NCBI GenBank assembly: GCA_937906285.1
Contig: CALCWL010000216.1
Location: forward strand, 1 to 14,959
Reading direction: 5' to 3'
Source: an uncultured Rhodanobacter sp.
GTDB taxonomy: Bacteria; Pseudomonadota; Gammaproteobacteria; Xanthomonadales; Rhodanobacteraceae
DNA length: 14,959 nucleotides
Every line of letters starts with the position of its first letter. Within the stretch, counting starts at the first letter, position 1. The notes below the pieces were generated by a model that worked only from the letters and a program-made list of their open reading frames with translations, had not been told where the DNA came from and made no database searches. A program made the position numbers and the translations under genes. Of this stretch, positions 7,494-14,959 are shown piece after piece.

Positions 7494-7514
7494 AGGCAAG
7501 CGCGAAGCGCGCCT
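7494..7514 (-). terminator. Hairpin just after the DUF58 gene
   Basis: AGGC (7494-7497) pairs with GCCT (7511-7514) and GCGC (7500-7503) with GCGC (7507-7510), around a 3-nt loop and a 2-nt bulge. It starts 10 nt beyond the TAG stop of the DUF58 gene. There is no clear U-tract, so it is a weak or partial terminator candidate before the small membrane-protein gene. Confidence 0.35.
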
Positions 7515-7523
7515 ACCTTTCCC

Positions 7524-8830
7524 CTACAGCCGATTGCCCCGCTTGATCGCCAGGTAGCGCTCGATCAGCGCGCCGGACAGTTCGCCGCAGCTCACGTCCA
7601 GCGTGTTGATGCCTTCGCGACGCAGCGCTTCGTGGGTGCGTTCGCGATCGGCCAGATAGTGCATGGCGGCGGCGCTGCGGATGCTGCCTTCCAGTTCGTC
7701 GCCGGGGTCGGCGGCGGCGTGGTCGAGGGCCAGTTCGCGCAGGCTGACCAGCATCACCAGGTGACGCCGGGACAGCATGCTCACCGCGGCGCGCAGTTCG
7801 GCGTCGTCCTCGTCGCGCACGTTGGTGATCAGCACCACCAGCGCGCGACGTTGCTGGTGCGCCTGCAGGGCGCTGGCAGCGGCGAGGTAGTCGGTAGCCA
7901 GCGGCATCGCGTGCAGGTCGTAGCCGGCGCCGAGCAGCATGTCCATGCCGCCGCTGCCCTGTTGCGGCGGCAACCAGCGTTGCTGCTGGCCGGTGCAGGC
8001 CAGCAGGCCGACCGCATCGCCCTGGCGCAGCGCGATGCTGGCCAGTGCCAGCGAGGCGTTCAGCACGTGGTCGAAATGCACCCGGCGATCATCCTGCGCC
8101 AGCAGGCGGCGACCGCAGTCGAGCATCAGCACCACCTGCTGGTTGCGCTCGTCGCGGTACTCGCGCGAGATCAGCCGGCTGCTGCGCGCGGTGGCCTTCC
8201 AGTCGATCTTGCGCAGGCTGTCGCCGACGCGGTAGTCGCGCAGTTCCTGGAACTCGGTGCCTTCGCCGCGGCGCCGCTGCAACCGCGCGCCGACGCTGCG
8301 CGAGGCCAACTCCACGCTCAAGCCCGCCAGCTCGACCAGCGCGGCGAAATTCGGATACACGCGCACCGTCGATGCCGCGCCGAGCACGCGGCGCACCGAC
8401 CAGCAACGCCACGGCGAATGCAATTGCACGTGGCAGCCGTCGAAGGCGAACTGGCCGCGCGCGTCGGGCGTGACCGCGTACTCGAGTCGCACGTCGCCGC
8501 CCGCGGGCAGCCGCAGCGTGTGCGGCATGCCGCGCACTGCCCAGCCGCCCGGATGCAGGTCGTGCAGGCGCAGCTTCTGCGCGCGCCGCGTGGTGCCGCG
8601 AAGGTGCAGGCCGACCCGCGCCTCCGGCCCCAGCGGCAGCACCGGCGCCAGTTCGCGCGACAGCTCGGGCGACGGCATCCGGCGCAGACGCCAGCCGTCG
8701 ACGAACGCCAGCAGCGCGATCGCGCCGCCGCCGGCCAGCCACGCCGCCAGCGGCAGCCAGCCGAGGCTGGCCAGCACGCCGAGCACGGTCCAGCCGAGCA
8801 GCAGCCACAGCAGCGCGGGCGCCGGCCGCA

Positions 8831-8834
<4 letters not shown>
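7524..8834 (-). CDS. DUF58 protein, partner of the MoxR ATPase
   Basis: 436 residues. The ATG at 8834 overlaps the TGA of the MoxR gene as ATGA; the frame is open further upstream only as a shadow of that gene. Two transmembrane helices (about 6-24, 27-46) are followed by a beta-rich region and the DUF58 signature 'EFQELRDYRVGDSLRKIDWK' (194-213) with 'SRLISREYRDE' (219-229). A von Willebrand A-like fold follows, starting at 'VVLMLDCGRR' (234-243). The metal site is degenerate: the usual D-x-S-x-S reads D-C-G-R-R. DUF58 proteins are nearly always encoded beside MoxR AAA+ ATPases and are thought to be adaptors or clients in assembly of membrane or periplasmic complexes. Length is typical. Confidence 0.92.
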
Positions 8835-9829
<995 letters not shown>

Positions 9830-9842
9830 GGACGGTTCCTTG

Positions 9843-9874
9843 GGATGCTCTGAATGATTCCAGCGTAGGCGTCA
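9843..9874 (+). repeat. Left terminal inverted repeat of the cloverleaf element
   Basis: It contains GATGCTCTGAATGATTCC and is the reverse complement of 10098-10129 with two mismatches (positions 9866 and 9872). Its outer edge lies one base from the complement of the MoxR Shine-Dalgarno sequence (9836-9841). Confidence 0.9.
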
Positions 9875-9970
9875 CCGCGCTGTCTGCCCGCAGATCGCCG
9901 GCGCGACGCCGAAGGCAGACTGGCCGTCTGTCGAGGCGGTGGGCCGGTGAGCTGCGGGCAGACAGCGCGG
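9875..9970. repeat. Arm B of the cloverleaf: 96-nt hairpin
   Basis: The basal stem is 19 bp perfect (9875-9893 with 9952-9970; it contains CGCGCTGTCTGCCCGCAG). A further interrupted stem covers 9895-9910 with 9935-9950. The apex is CAGAC (9916-9920), a 5-nt loop and GTCTG (9926-9930). Confidence 0.85.
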
Positions 9971-9999
9971 CCCCAACTGCTTGTATTCAAGTGACGGGG
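9971..9999. repeat. Arm D of the cloverleaf: small middle hairpin
   Basis: CCCC (9971-9974) pairs with GGGG (9996-9999) and CTTG (9980-9983) with CAAG (9988-9991) around the loop TATT. It is weaker than the two large arms but fits exactly between them. Confidence 0.6.
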
Positions 10000-10097
10000 T
10001 GATGTCCAAAAGGCCCGCATATCGCCGCGCGCGACTTGCCCAGACAGCCAGTCTGGACGGCGCCTCGCACGACAATCTGCGGGCCTTTTGGACATCA
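10000..10097. repeat. Arm C of the cloverleaf: 98-nt hairpin
   Basis: The basal stem is 20 bp perfect (TGATGTCCAAAAGGCCCGCA at 10000-10019 with its complement at 10078-10097). The middle is poorly paired. The apex is CCAGAC (10040-10045), a 5-nt loop and GTCTGG (10051-10056). GCCCGCA at the inner end of the basal stem and the CAGAC/GTCTG apex are shared with arm B. Confidence 0.85.
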
Positions 10098-10129
10098 TGC
10101 CGCCTGCGCTGGAATCATTCAGAGCATCC
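10098..10129 (-). repeat. Right terminal inverted repeat, overlapping the DUF4350 stop codon
   Basis: It mirrors 9843-9874. Bases 10119-10129 also encode the end of the DUF4350 protein (most of the R codon, then M, L and TGA), so the repeat supplies that gene's stop. Confidence 0.9.
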
Positions 10130-11231
10130 TTAGTCGGGCCAGGGTGAGGATGGAAGTGCGAAACGCCTGCGCGTTCGCCGGTGACTGGAACGCTTGCGCG
10201 ACGCGCGCCTCATCCAGCGCGCTGCGCTCGGCCAGGCGCGCGTAGAGCGCCTCGCCATGCAGCATCACGCAGGCCGGATCGCGCCGACGCAGGCGCGAGA
10301 GCACCGCCTGGCAGGCGAGCGCGTGCAGGCTGCGGCCGCTGTCGCGGCGATAGAGGAATTCGCCGGCGGCCTGCACGTGTTCGAGCAGGGCGCGGCGATG
10401 CGCCGGCGGCGCCGGCAGCAACGGGCCGAGCCGGGCGCTGCGCATCGCCATCCACGCGGCCAGCAGCAGCGCCAGCGCGAGCAGCGCGGGCCAGCCCTGG
10501 ATCGCGAGGAACTTCAGGAACGGCGGACCGTCCAGCGCATACACCAGATAGACCGCGCCGCGGCCGCGATTGGGCTGCAGCAGACGCCACGCAAACTCCT
10601 GTGCCGCGGTCTGCTTCAGCGCGCTGCGCGCCAGCGGCGCAAAGCTGGACAGCACGCTGACCGTGCCCTGCCCCAGCGGCAGGCGCGCGTACAGATAGCC
10701 GTCGTGTGGCGTGCCGATCGCGGCGTCGAGTTTCGCCACCGCGCCGGGCTGCAGCCGGAAGCGCGAACCGCACAGGGCGACGTCGTCGCGCTTGCTCGCC
10801 GTTGCGCCGTGCAGGGCCACGCACTCGAACGACGCCGAGCGCGGATCGAGCAGACCGAGCGCATCGAACAACGGCGTGCGCGCCACGCTGGCCGATCCCG
10901 GCGACAGCAGCAAGTGACCGCCGCCATGCACCCACGCCACCAGCCGTGCCGCCGCGGCGGCATCGACGCGGCCGGCATTTTCGCCCAGCAGCACGGTATC
11001 GCCAGGGCGCAGCGGCAATCGCGCCGCACTCAGCGTGGTCAGTGACCGCGCCGGCAACTGCAGCTCGTGCAGCATCAGTTCCAGCGCGAGGAAACGGTTG
11101 CTGCGCGCCGCGCCGTGCGGCGGAATCGCCTCGCTGACGTCCTTGCGTTCGAAGGTGGCGAAGAAACCGGCGACCAGCAGCGCCAGCGCGGCCCCGATCA
11201 GGGCGGCGATCAGCAGCGACTTGCGATTCAT
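10119..11231 (-). CDS. DUF4350 membrane protein
   Basis: 370 residues. The ATG at 11231 overlaps the TGA of the DUF4129 gene as ATGA. One transmembrane helix (about 6-24) leads to a soluble domain (about 35-215) with 'AARSNRFLALELML' (41-54), 'PGDTVLLGENAGRVD' (76-90) and 'LVAWVHGGGHLLLSPG' (97-112). This matches the DUF4350 pattern, a glutamine-amidotransferase-like fold without visible catalytic residues. A second helix (about 244-262) is followed by a basic helical C-terminal segment (278-370). With two helices, the middle domain is probably periplasmic. DUF4350, DUF4129, MoxR and DUF58 genes commonly cluster. The last three residues and the stop fall inside the right repeat of the inserted element, so the native C-terminus may have been altered. 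Confidence 0.88.
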   Translation of the reverse strand: MNRKSLLIAALIGAALALLVAGFFATFERKDVSEAIPPHGAARSNRFLALELMLHELQLPARSLTTLSAARLPLRPGDTVLLGENAGRVDAAAAARLVAWVHGGGHLLLSPGSASVARTPLFDALGLLDPRSASFECVALHGATASKRDDVALCGSRFRLQPGAVAKLDAAIGTPHDGYLYARLPLGQGTVSVLSSFAPLARSALKQTAAQEFAWRLLQPNRGRGAVYLVYALDGPPFLKFLAIQGWPALLALALLLAAWMAMRSARLGPLLPAPPAHRRALLEHVQAAGEFLYRRDSGRSLHALACQAVLSRLRRRDPACVMLHGEALYARLAERSALDEARVAQAFQSPANAQAFRTSILTLARLRML

Positions 11232-12760
11232 GTCGAGGCCCCGGGCTGCGCCGGCCAGCCGGCCAGCAGTTGCTCGACGGTGGCGTCGTCCGGATAGCGT
11301 CCGGCGTAGGCGGCGAACTGCCAGGTGCGCACGATCTCGATCACGCGGCGGCTGCGTTGCGGATCGTCGATGGCGCGCGCCTGGCGCAACCAGTGCGCCT
11401 CGGTGGCGTCCGCTGCGGGCGGCTGCCGCAACTCGCGCGCGGTCTGCTCGACGCAGCCGCGATAGAGCAGCGCCAGGGCCTCGCGCCGGCGCTGTGCCTG
11501 CCACAGCGCGCGTGCCGCGCCGGCGAGGTCGGCGGGCAACGCGGCGGGCGCGTCGGCCATCGACGATATCGGCGGCGACAGTGCCGGCGCGGCCTCCTCC
11601 TCGCGCACCAGCCAGCGTCCGCGCCAGCGCCAGCCCAGCCAGATCAGGCCGCCGAGCACGCCGATCAGCAGCAGCCACAACAGCAGCTGGAAGAATCCGC
11701 CCAGCAGGTGTCCGAGCCAGGGAAACAGCGGATTGACCGTCGCCGTGGCCGGCTTCGGCGTGTACTTGAATTCCCAGCGCCGCACCGTGTGTTCGCCGCC
11801 GAAGCGCGGGTCGCGATAAGCCTGCGCGGCCGCCTGCGCCAGGCGCGGGTCGGACGCATCCGCACGCGTGCCGAACACCGCGTCCAGCGACACGCTGGCC
11901 GGTTTGTCGACTGCCACGGTGTGCACCTCGGCCGTCGCCTGCGCCTGCGCGGCTGGCGTCCATGCGCCGAAGCAAAGCAGCGCGCCCGCCAGCAGCGCGA
12001 CGCCTTGCAGCCGCGCGCGCAAACGCCGGAAGGCCAGGTCGATGTCCCACGCCTCCAGCTGCGTGCGCCGGTTGAGATACAGCGCGAAACCGCAGGCCAC
12101 GTACAGCGGTTCGATCACGCTCGTCGCCAGATAGGCCACGCCGGCGCCGACCAGAACCCACGCGGTCGGGATCACCTGCGTGTCGCCGCGCCCCAGTTCG
12201 ATCAGCGATTGCGGCCGCCACTCGTGCGGAATCAGCAGCAGCGCGAACAGCCACACGCTGAGGAACAACACCAGTTCGAACAGCAGGCAGAAATAGGTGA
12301 GCAGGCTGGTTTCCCCCACCAGCCGCCGGCGCAGCACTTTCCAGCGCGCCGAACGCTGCGCCCGCGTGCTGCCTTCGAGCAGATCCAGCGGAAGGCGCAG
12401 CGCGCGGTTGCTGTCGATGCGCAGCCAGGTCAGCGCGGCCAGCGTCCGTCGCCACGGCCAGCGCGCTTGGCCGCGCAGGGTCTGGCGCCAGCCCGGTGCC
12501 TGGTCGAACACCGCCCGCGACAGCACGTACAGCGGCAGCCGGTCGAACAGCGGCTTCAGCCACCACATCAGCACCCAGCCAAGCCACGGCCAGCCGAGCG
12601 CGACACCGAGGCCGTTGCACAGCACGAACAGCGGCAGGGTGAAGGCGAACCAGGCCGACCACACCGGCCGCGCATGCGTGCGCAGCATCGCCGCGCCGAG
12701 ATCCAGCGCTTCGCGCGTTACCCGCGGGCGCAATACCACGCCGATGCGTTCAAGCTCCAC
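11228..12760 (-). CDS. DUF4129 multi-pass membrane protein
   Basis: 510 residues. The ATG at 12760 overlaps the end of the SpoIIM gene by 11 bp. Hydrophobic segments are at about 34-68, 152-177, 198-222, 251-267 (ending in 'AAQAQA', like an internal signal sequence) and 353-376. Residues 268-350 are probably periplasmic. The C-terminal region (about 415-500) has 'REALALLYRGCVEQTAREL' and 'VRTWQFAAYAGRYPDD', typical of DUF4129, which is often fused to transglutaminase domains or found near MoxR/DUF58 genes. No transglutaminase triad is present here. The likely role is a membrane partner of the MoxR system; the biochemical function is unknown. Confidence 0.88.
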   Translation of the reverse strand: MELERIGVVLRPRVTREALDLGAAMLRTHARPVWSAWFAFTLPLFVLCNGLGVALGWPWLGWVLMWWLKPLFDRLPLYVLSRAVFDQAPGWRQTLRGQARWPWRRTLAALTWLRIDSNRALRLPLDLLEGSTRAQRSARWKVLRRRLVGETSLLTYFCLLFELVLFLSVWLFALLLIPHEWRPQSLIELGRGDTQVIPTAWVLVGAGVAYLATSVIEPLYVACGFALYLNRRTQLEAWDIDLAFRRLRARLQGVALLAGALLCFGAWTPAAQAQATAEVHTVAVDKPASVSLDAVFGTRADASDPRLAQAAAQAYRDPRFGGEHTVRRWEFKYTPKPATATVNPLFPWLGHLLGGFFQLLLWLLLIGVLGGLIWLGWRWRGRWLVREEEAAPALSPPISSMADAPAALPADLAGAARALWQAQRRREALALLYRGCVEQTARELRQPPAADATEAHWLRQARAIDDPQRSRRVIEIVRTWQFAAYAGRYPDDATVEQLLAGWPAQPGAST

Positions 12761-13727
12761 GCCGCACCGCCCTGCCGCCGCGCCACAACCAGCCCAGCAC
12801 CAGCAGCCACAGCACGCCGGTGACGCCGAAGCGCAGCGGGTCGGGCAGGCTGGCGATGGACGACCAGTACGCCTCGATGAACGCCGCCACCAGCAGCATC
12901 GCGAATGCGCCCAGCGCCAGCTGCGCGCCGACCCAACCGGCCTCCACCAGCGCCGGGCCGCGCCGCCGCCGACCCGGTGCCAGCAAGGTCAGGCCCAGCT
13001 GCAGGCCGGCGCCACCGGCGATCACCAGCGCGGTCAGCTCGAACGGCGAATGCCCCGCGACGAAACGCCAGAACGGGCCGCCGTAGCCGATCGCGGTGAG
13101 GTGGCCGGCGATGCCGCCGATCAGCACGCCGTTGGCGCCCAGCACGTAGACCGCGCCGACGCCGAACACCAGCCCGGAGGCGAACGTGCGGAACGCGATG
13201 CCGACGTTGTTCATCACGTAGAAACCGAACATCTGCAGGTCGGTGCCGCTGCTGCGGCCGATGTGCGGATTGGCCGGGTCGTACATCTTCTCGAACTGGG
13301 CCAGTTGGGCGCTGCTGAAGAACGTGTGCGCCAACTCCGGCCGCAACTGCAGCAGCAGCAGGATCGCCAGCGCCGGCACGTAGAACAGTACCGCCGCCAG
13401 CGCCATGCAGCGCCACTGCGCGCGCACCAGGCGCGGAAAGCCGGCCAGCAGGAAAGTCGCCACCCGATGCCAGCGCGGCGGCGGCGGCCGGTACAGCACG
13501 CGGTGGCCGTGCTGCACGAGCTGCTGCAGCCGGTCGGTCACCTCGTGGCTGTAGCCGCGCCCGCGGGCCAGCGCCAGGTGGTGGCAGACGCGCCGGTACT
13601 CGGCGGGGAAATCCAGCGCCTGCTCCTGCCGCAGCGTGCGCCGCGGCTGGCGGTCCAGCGCATGCAGCCAGGATTGCAGACGATCCCATGCCTTGCCGTG
13701 CAGGGCCACGAAGCGTTCCTGTTTCAT
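12750..13727 (-). CDS. SpoIIM-like (stage II sporulation protein M family) membrane protein
   Basis: 325 residues. The ATG at 13727 overlaps the TGA of the RDD gene as ATGA. A cytoplasmic helical N-terminus (1-100) is followed by about five transmembrane segments (about 106-127, 170-195, 200-215, 232-250, 265-285) and a last one at 300-316. The family signature is clear: 'VMNNVGIAFRTFASG' (171-185), 'VLGANGVLIGG' (195-205) and 'GHSPFELTALVIAGGAGLQL' (225-244). In sporulating Firmicutes SpoIIM works with SpoIID and SpoIIP in peptidoglycan remodelling. In non-sporulating Gram-negatives the homologue sits with RDD, DUF4129 and MoxR genes, and its role is not established. Confidence 0.92.
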   Translation of the reverse strand: MKQERFVALHGKAWDRLQSWLHALDRQPRRTLRQEQALDFPAEYRRVCHHLALARGRGYSHEVTDRLQQLVQHGHRVLYRPPPPRWHRVATFLLAGFPRLVRAQWRCMALAAVLFYVPALAILLLLQLRPELAHTFFSSAQLAQFEKMYDPANPHIGRSSGTDLQMFGFYVMNNVGIAFRTFASGLVFGVGAVYVLGANGVLIGGIAGHLTAIGYGGPFWRFVAGHSPFELTALVIAGGAGLQLGLTLLAPGRRRRGPALVEAGWVGAQLALGAFAMLLVAAFIEAYWSSIASLPDPLRFGVTGVLWLLVLGWLWRGGRAVRRGA

Positions 13728-14404
13728 GCGCGCCCCAGCAGCCAGTTCACGTGCGCCACCAGTTGCCGGATCGCCGCGGTGTCGCGCAGGCCGGTGAGCG
13801 GCGTCAGCAGGTTGGCCAGCTCCTCCTGGCGCTGCACGGTGAGCTGGCCGGCGCGCTCGGCATAGTCGACCAGCGCGGCCTGTTCGTCGGCGGACAACAC
13901 CAGCGGCAGCGGCAGCGCCGGCACCGCCGGCACCTGCTGGCCGGCCGGCAGCTCACGCGCATGCACCACCATGGTGCCGGCCACGATGTCGCCGAGTCGG
14001 CGCGCATGCGGATCGACCAGGGTGCTGACCAGACCCACGCCATAGACACCGGGCAGGATGTCCACCGCGCGCAGCAGGTTGCGCACCACCGACGGCAGCC
14101 ACGTCACCGGCGTGCCGTCGGCATGCACCACGCGCAGGCCGAGCGCGCGCTTGCCCGGCGTCTGGCCGTCCATCCACACCTCGCAGACCACCGCATACGC
14201 CCACATCAGCGCGAACAGCAGCAGCATGGCCAGGCCGTTGCCGGCCACGCCGAAGATCGACAGCGGGATCATCGCCACAATGAAGAATGCGCCGCGCAAC
14301 AGCAGGTCGAGCACCCACGCCTGCGCCCGCGGCAGCGCCCCGGCGGCGCGCAGGCGCAGCGAGATGCCTTCGGCGGTCTCGATCTCGCGGACGGTATCGA
14401 TCAT
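13724..14404 (-). CDS. RDD-family membrane protein (second of two)
   Basis: 226 residues. The RDD domain (about 18-150) has Arg26, Asp33, 'GQTPGKRALGLRVVHADG' (80-97) and Asp139 in 'RRLGDIVAGT'. Three hydrophobic segments lie at about 32-52, 56-75 and 115-130. A Pro/Ala-rich hinge (153-167) leads to a soluble helical C-terminal tail (170-226) that ordinary RDD proteins lack. It starts 13 bp after the upstream RDD gene, with no strong Shine-Dalgarno sequence, and its end overlaps the SpoIIM gene as ATGA. RDD proteins are inner-membrane proteins of varied or unknown role; some have been linked to ion transport. Confidence 0.9.
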   Translation of the reverse strand: MIDTVREIETAEGISLRLRAAGALPRAQAWVLDLLLRGAFFIVAMIPLSIFGVAGNGLAMLLLFALMWAYAVVCEVWMDGQTPGKRALGLRVVHADGTPVTWLPSVVRNLLRAVDILPGVYGVGLVSTLVDPHARRLGDIVAGTMVVHARELPAGQQVPAVPALPLPLVLSADEQAALVDYAERAGQLTVQRQEELANLLTPLTGLRDTAAIRQLVAHVNWLLGRA

Positions 14405-14417
14405 CGAGTGCCGAGCA

Positions 14418-14936
14418 TCAGACGTCGACGACGATGGTATCGGCGATGAGATCGTGCAGGCAGCGGCGCTCGTTGCCGAAGATCAGCAGCGGGTCGACCA
14501 GCGACACCACCCAGCCGATGTAGGGAATCGCGCCGAGCAGACCCACCGGCAGCACGCGGATGAAGAGGTAGCGCAACAGGCCCATGCGGCTGCCGTCGGT
14601 ACGCACGATGGCGATGTCGAGCGTGCGTTTGCCGATGGTCTGGCCGCTCCGGTGCAGCATGACGCAGTTGACCACGAAGATCGCCACCAACAGGGCGAAA
14701 CCCAGCAGCATCAAACCGACCATCGGCGCTGCCGGCTTGATTCCCCGATTGACGTCGACCGCCATCATGGCGCCCCAGCCAACCGGAAGGGCCCAGACCA
14801 GGTTGATCCCCCCGTCGAGCAGCGCCGCCCCCAGCCGCTTGCCGCGGCCGGCCTTGCGTTCCTCCAGGCCCTGGGCGTCCCACGCGCGCAGATCATCGAC
14901 CGTCGCCTCGGGCGCGGCATAAGGATTGGTTTCCAT
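14418..14936 (-). CDS. RDD-family membrane protein with N-terminal NPY motif (first of two)
   Basis: 172 residues. It opens 'METNPYAAPEATVDDL', then 'GRGKRLGAALLDGGINLVWA' (30-49) with the RDD Arg34 and Asp41, 'GQTIGKRTLDIAIVRTDG' (98-115) and 'LHDLIADTIV' (160-169). Transmembrane helices lie at about 36-60, 72-93 and 125-152. A GGGGG-containing ribosome-binding site (complement of 14943-14947) sits 6 nt upstream of the ATG. It appears to be the first gene of the operon within the window; the promoter should lie beyond 14959. Confidence 0.9.
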   Translation of the reverse strand: METNPYAAPEATVDDLRAWDAQGLEERKAGRGKRLGAALLDGGINLVWALPVGWGAMMAVDVNRGIKPAAPMVGLMLLGFALLVAIFVVNCVMLHRSGQTIGKRTLDIAIVRTDGSRMGLLRYLFIRVLPVGLLGAIPYIGWVVSLVDPLLIFGNERRCLHDLIADTIVVDV

Positions 14937-14959
14937 CGCATTCCCCCGTCACCGTCCAT

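Larger units (their letters stand above)
9843..10129. mobile_element. 287-bp cloverleaf-forming palindromic element, MITE/ERIC-like candidate
   Basis: The whole stretch consists of nested inverted repeats. An outer stem pairs 9843-9874 with 10098-10129 (30 of 32 positions complementary, the first 23 perfectly). Inside, three hairpins abut with no unpaired base at the junctions: 9875-9970, 9971-9999 and 10000-10097. No ORF of any credibility lies in it. It separates two genes of an otherwise overlapping operon. Terminal inverted repeats without a coding sequence point to a miniature inverted-repeat element. I find no convincing target-site duplication, and I cannot test its copy number here. 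Confidence 0.7.

Noticed and set aside
9965..9985. Integron attC site (a CCCCAAC heptamer next to long palindromes)
   Set aside because: The heptamer does not match RYYYAAC, no GTTRRRY partner is seen at the right place, and no integrase or cassette is present.
9843..10129. tRNA or tmRNA reading of the cloverleaf
   Set aside because: The arms are about 96-98 nt, there is no anticodon-like loop, no T-loop sequence and no 3' CCA, and the whole is too long and symmetric.
9836..10135. Target-site duplication flanking the element
   Set aside because: The flanks read CCTTG on the left and TTAGT on the right. Only one or two bases could be forced to match, which is not evidence.
10119..12662. Upstream extension of the DUF4350 frame to 847 residues
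   Set aside because: The extension shadows the DUF4129 gene; the ATG at 11231 begins a membrane anchor and overlaps the upstream stop as ATGA.

Overview
The window is very GC-rich, densely coded DNA, probably from a gammaproteobacterium of the Xanthomonadales (Xanthomonadaceae or Rhodanobacteraceae). This rests on remembered resemblance to proteins of that order (the second EF-G paralogue, the Sel1 lipoprotein-like protein, the RDD/SpoIIM/DUF4129/DUF4350/MoxR/DUF58 block) and on uniformly high third-position GC; no search was run. There is no phage, plasmid, CRISPR, rRNA or tRNA signal.

Left part (1-3796): the 3' end of a plus-strand DUF697-type membrane/GTPase-associated protein meets two minus-strand genes head-on, with two GC-rich stem-loops in between. 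The two minus-strand genes (2693-3796 and 877-2670) are tandem paralogues. Each has one N-terminal transmembrane anchor, a short 'LLQVRLI'-like strand, a proline-rich spacer and a shared C-terminal domain with four conserved cysteines. They look like TonB in layout but lack the TonB C-terminal domain.

Middle part (3968-7455): a divergently transcribed EF-G paralogue with a strong Shine-Dalgarno sequence and a GTG start. Its GTPase centre is non-canonical, with Tyr where classical EF-G has the catalytic His. A secreted Sel1-repeat protein follows, and after a convergent hairpin region there is a small three-helix membrane protein on the minus strand.

Right part (7524-14936, all minus strand): a probable operon read from high to low coordinates: RDD protein, second RDD protein, SpoIIM-like membrane protein, DUF4129 protein, DUF4350 protein, MoxR ATPase, DUF58 protein. 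Most junctions are ATGA or 11-bp overlaps. The MoxR ATPase and DUF58 protein form the classic MoxR pair; the membrane proteins are probably their partners or substrates.

The most striking item is at 9843-10129. The tight operon is broken by a 287-bp non-coding element made entirely of nested inverted repeats: an outer 32-bp stem enclosing three hairpin arms (96, 29 and 98 nt) that tile the interior with no bases left over, giving an ideal cloverleaf. One end supplies the stop codon of the DUF4350 gene. Deleting exactly this element in silico joins DUF4350 in frame to a TGA that overlaps the moxR ATG as ATGA, the same junction used elsewhere in this operon. This strongly suggests a small MITE- or ERIC-like insertion.
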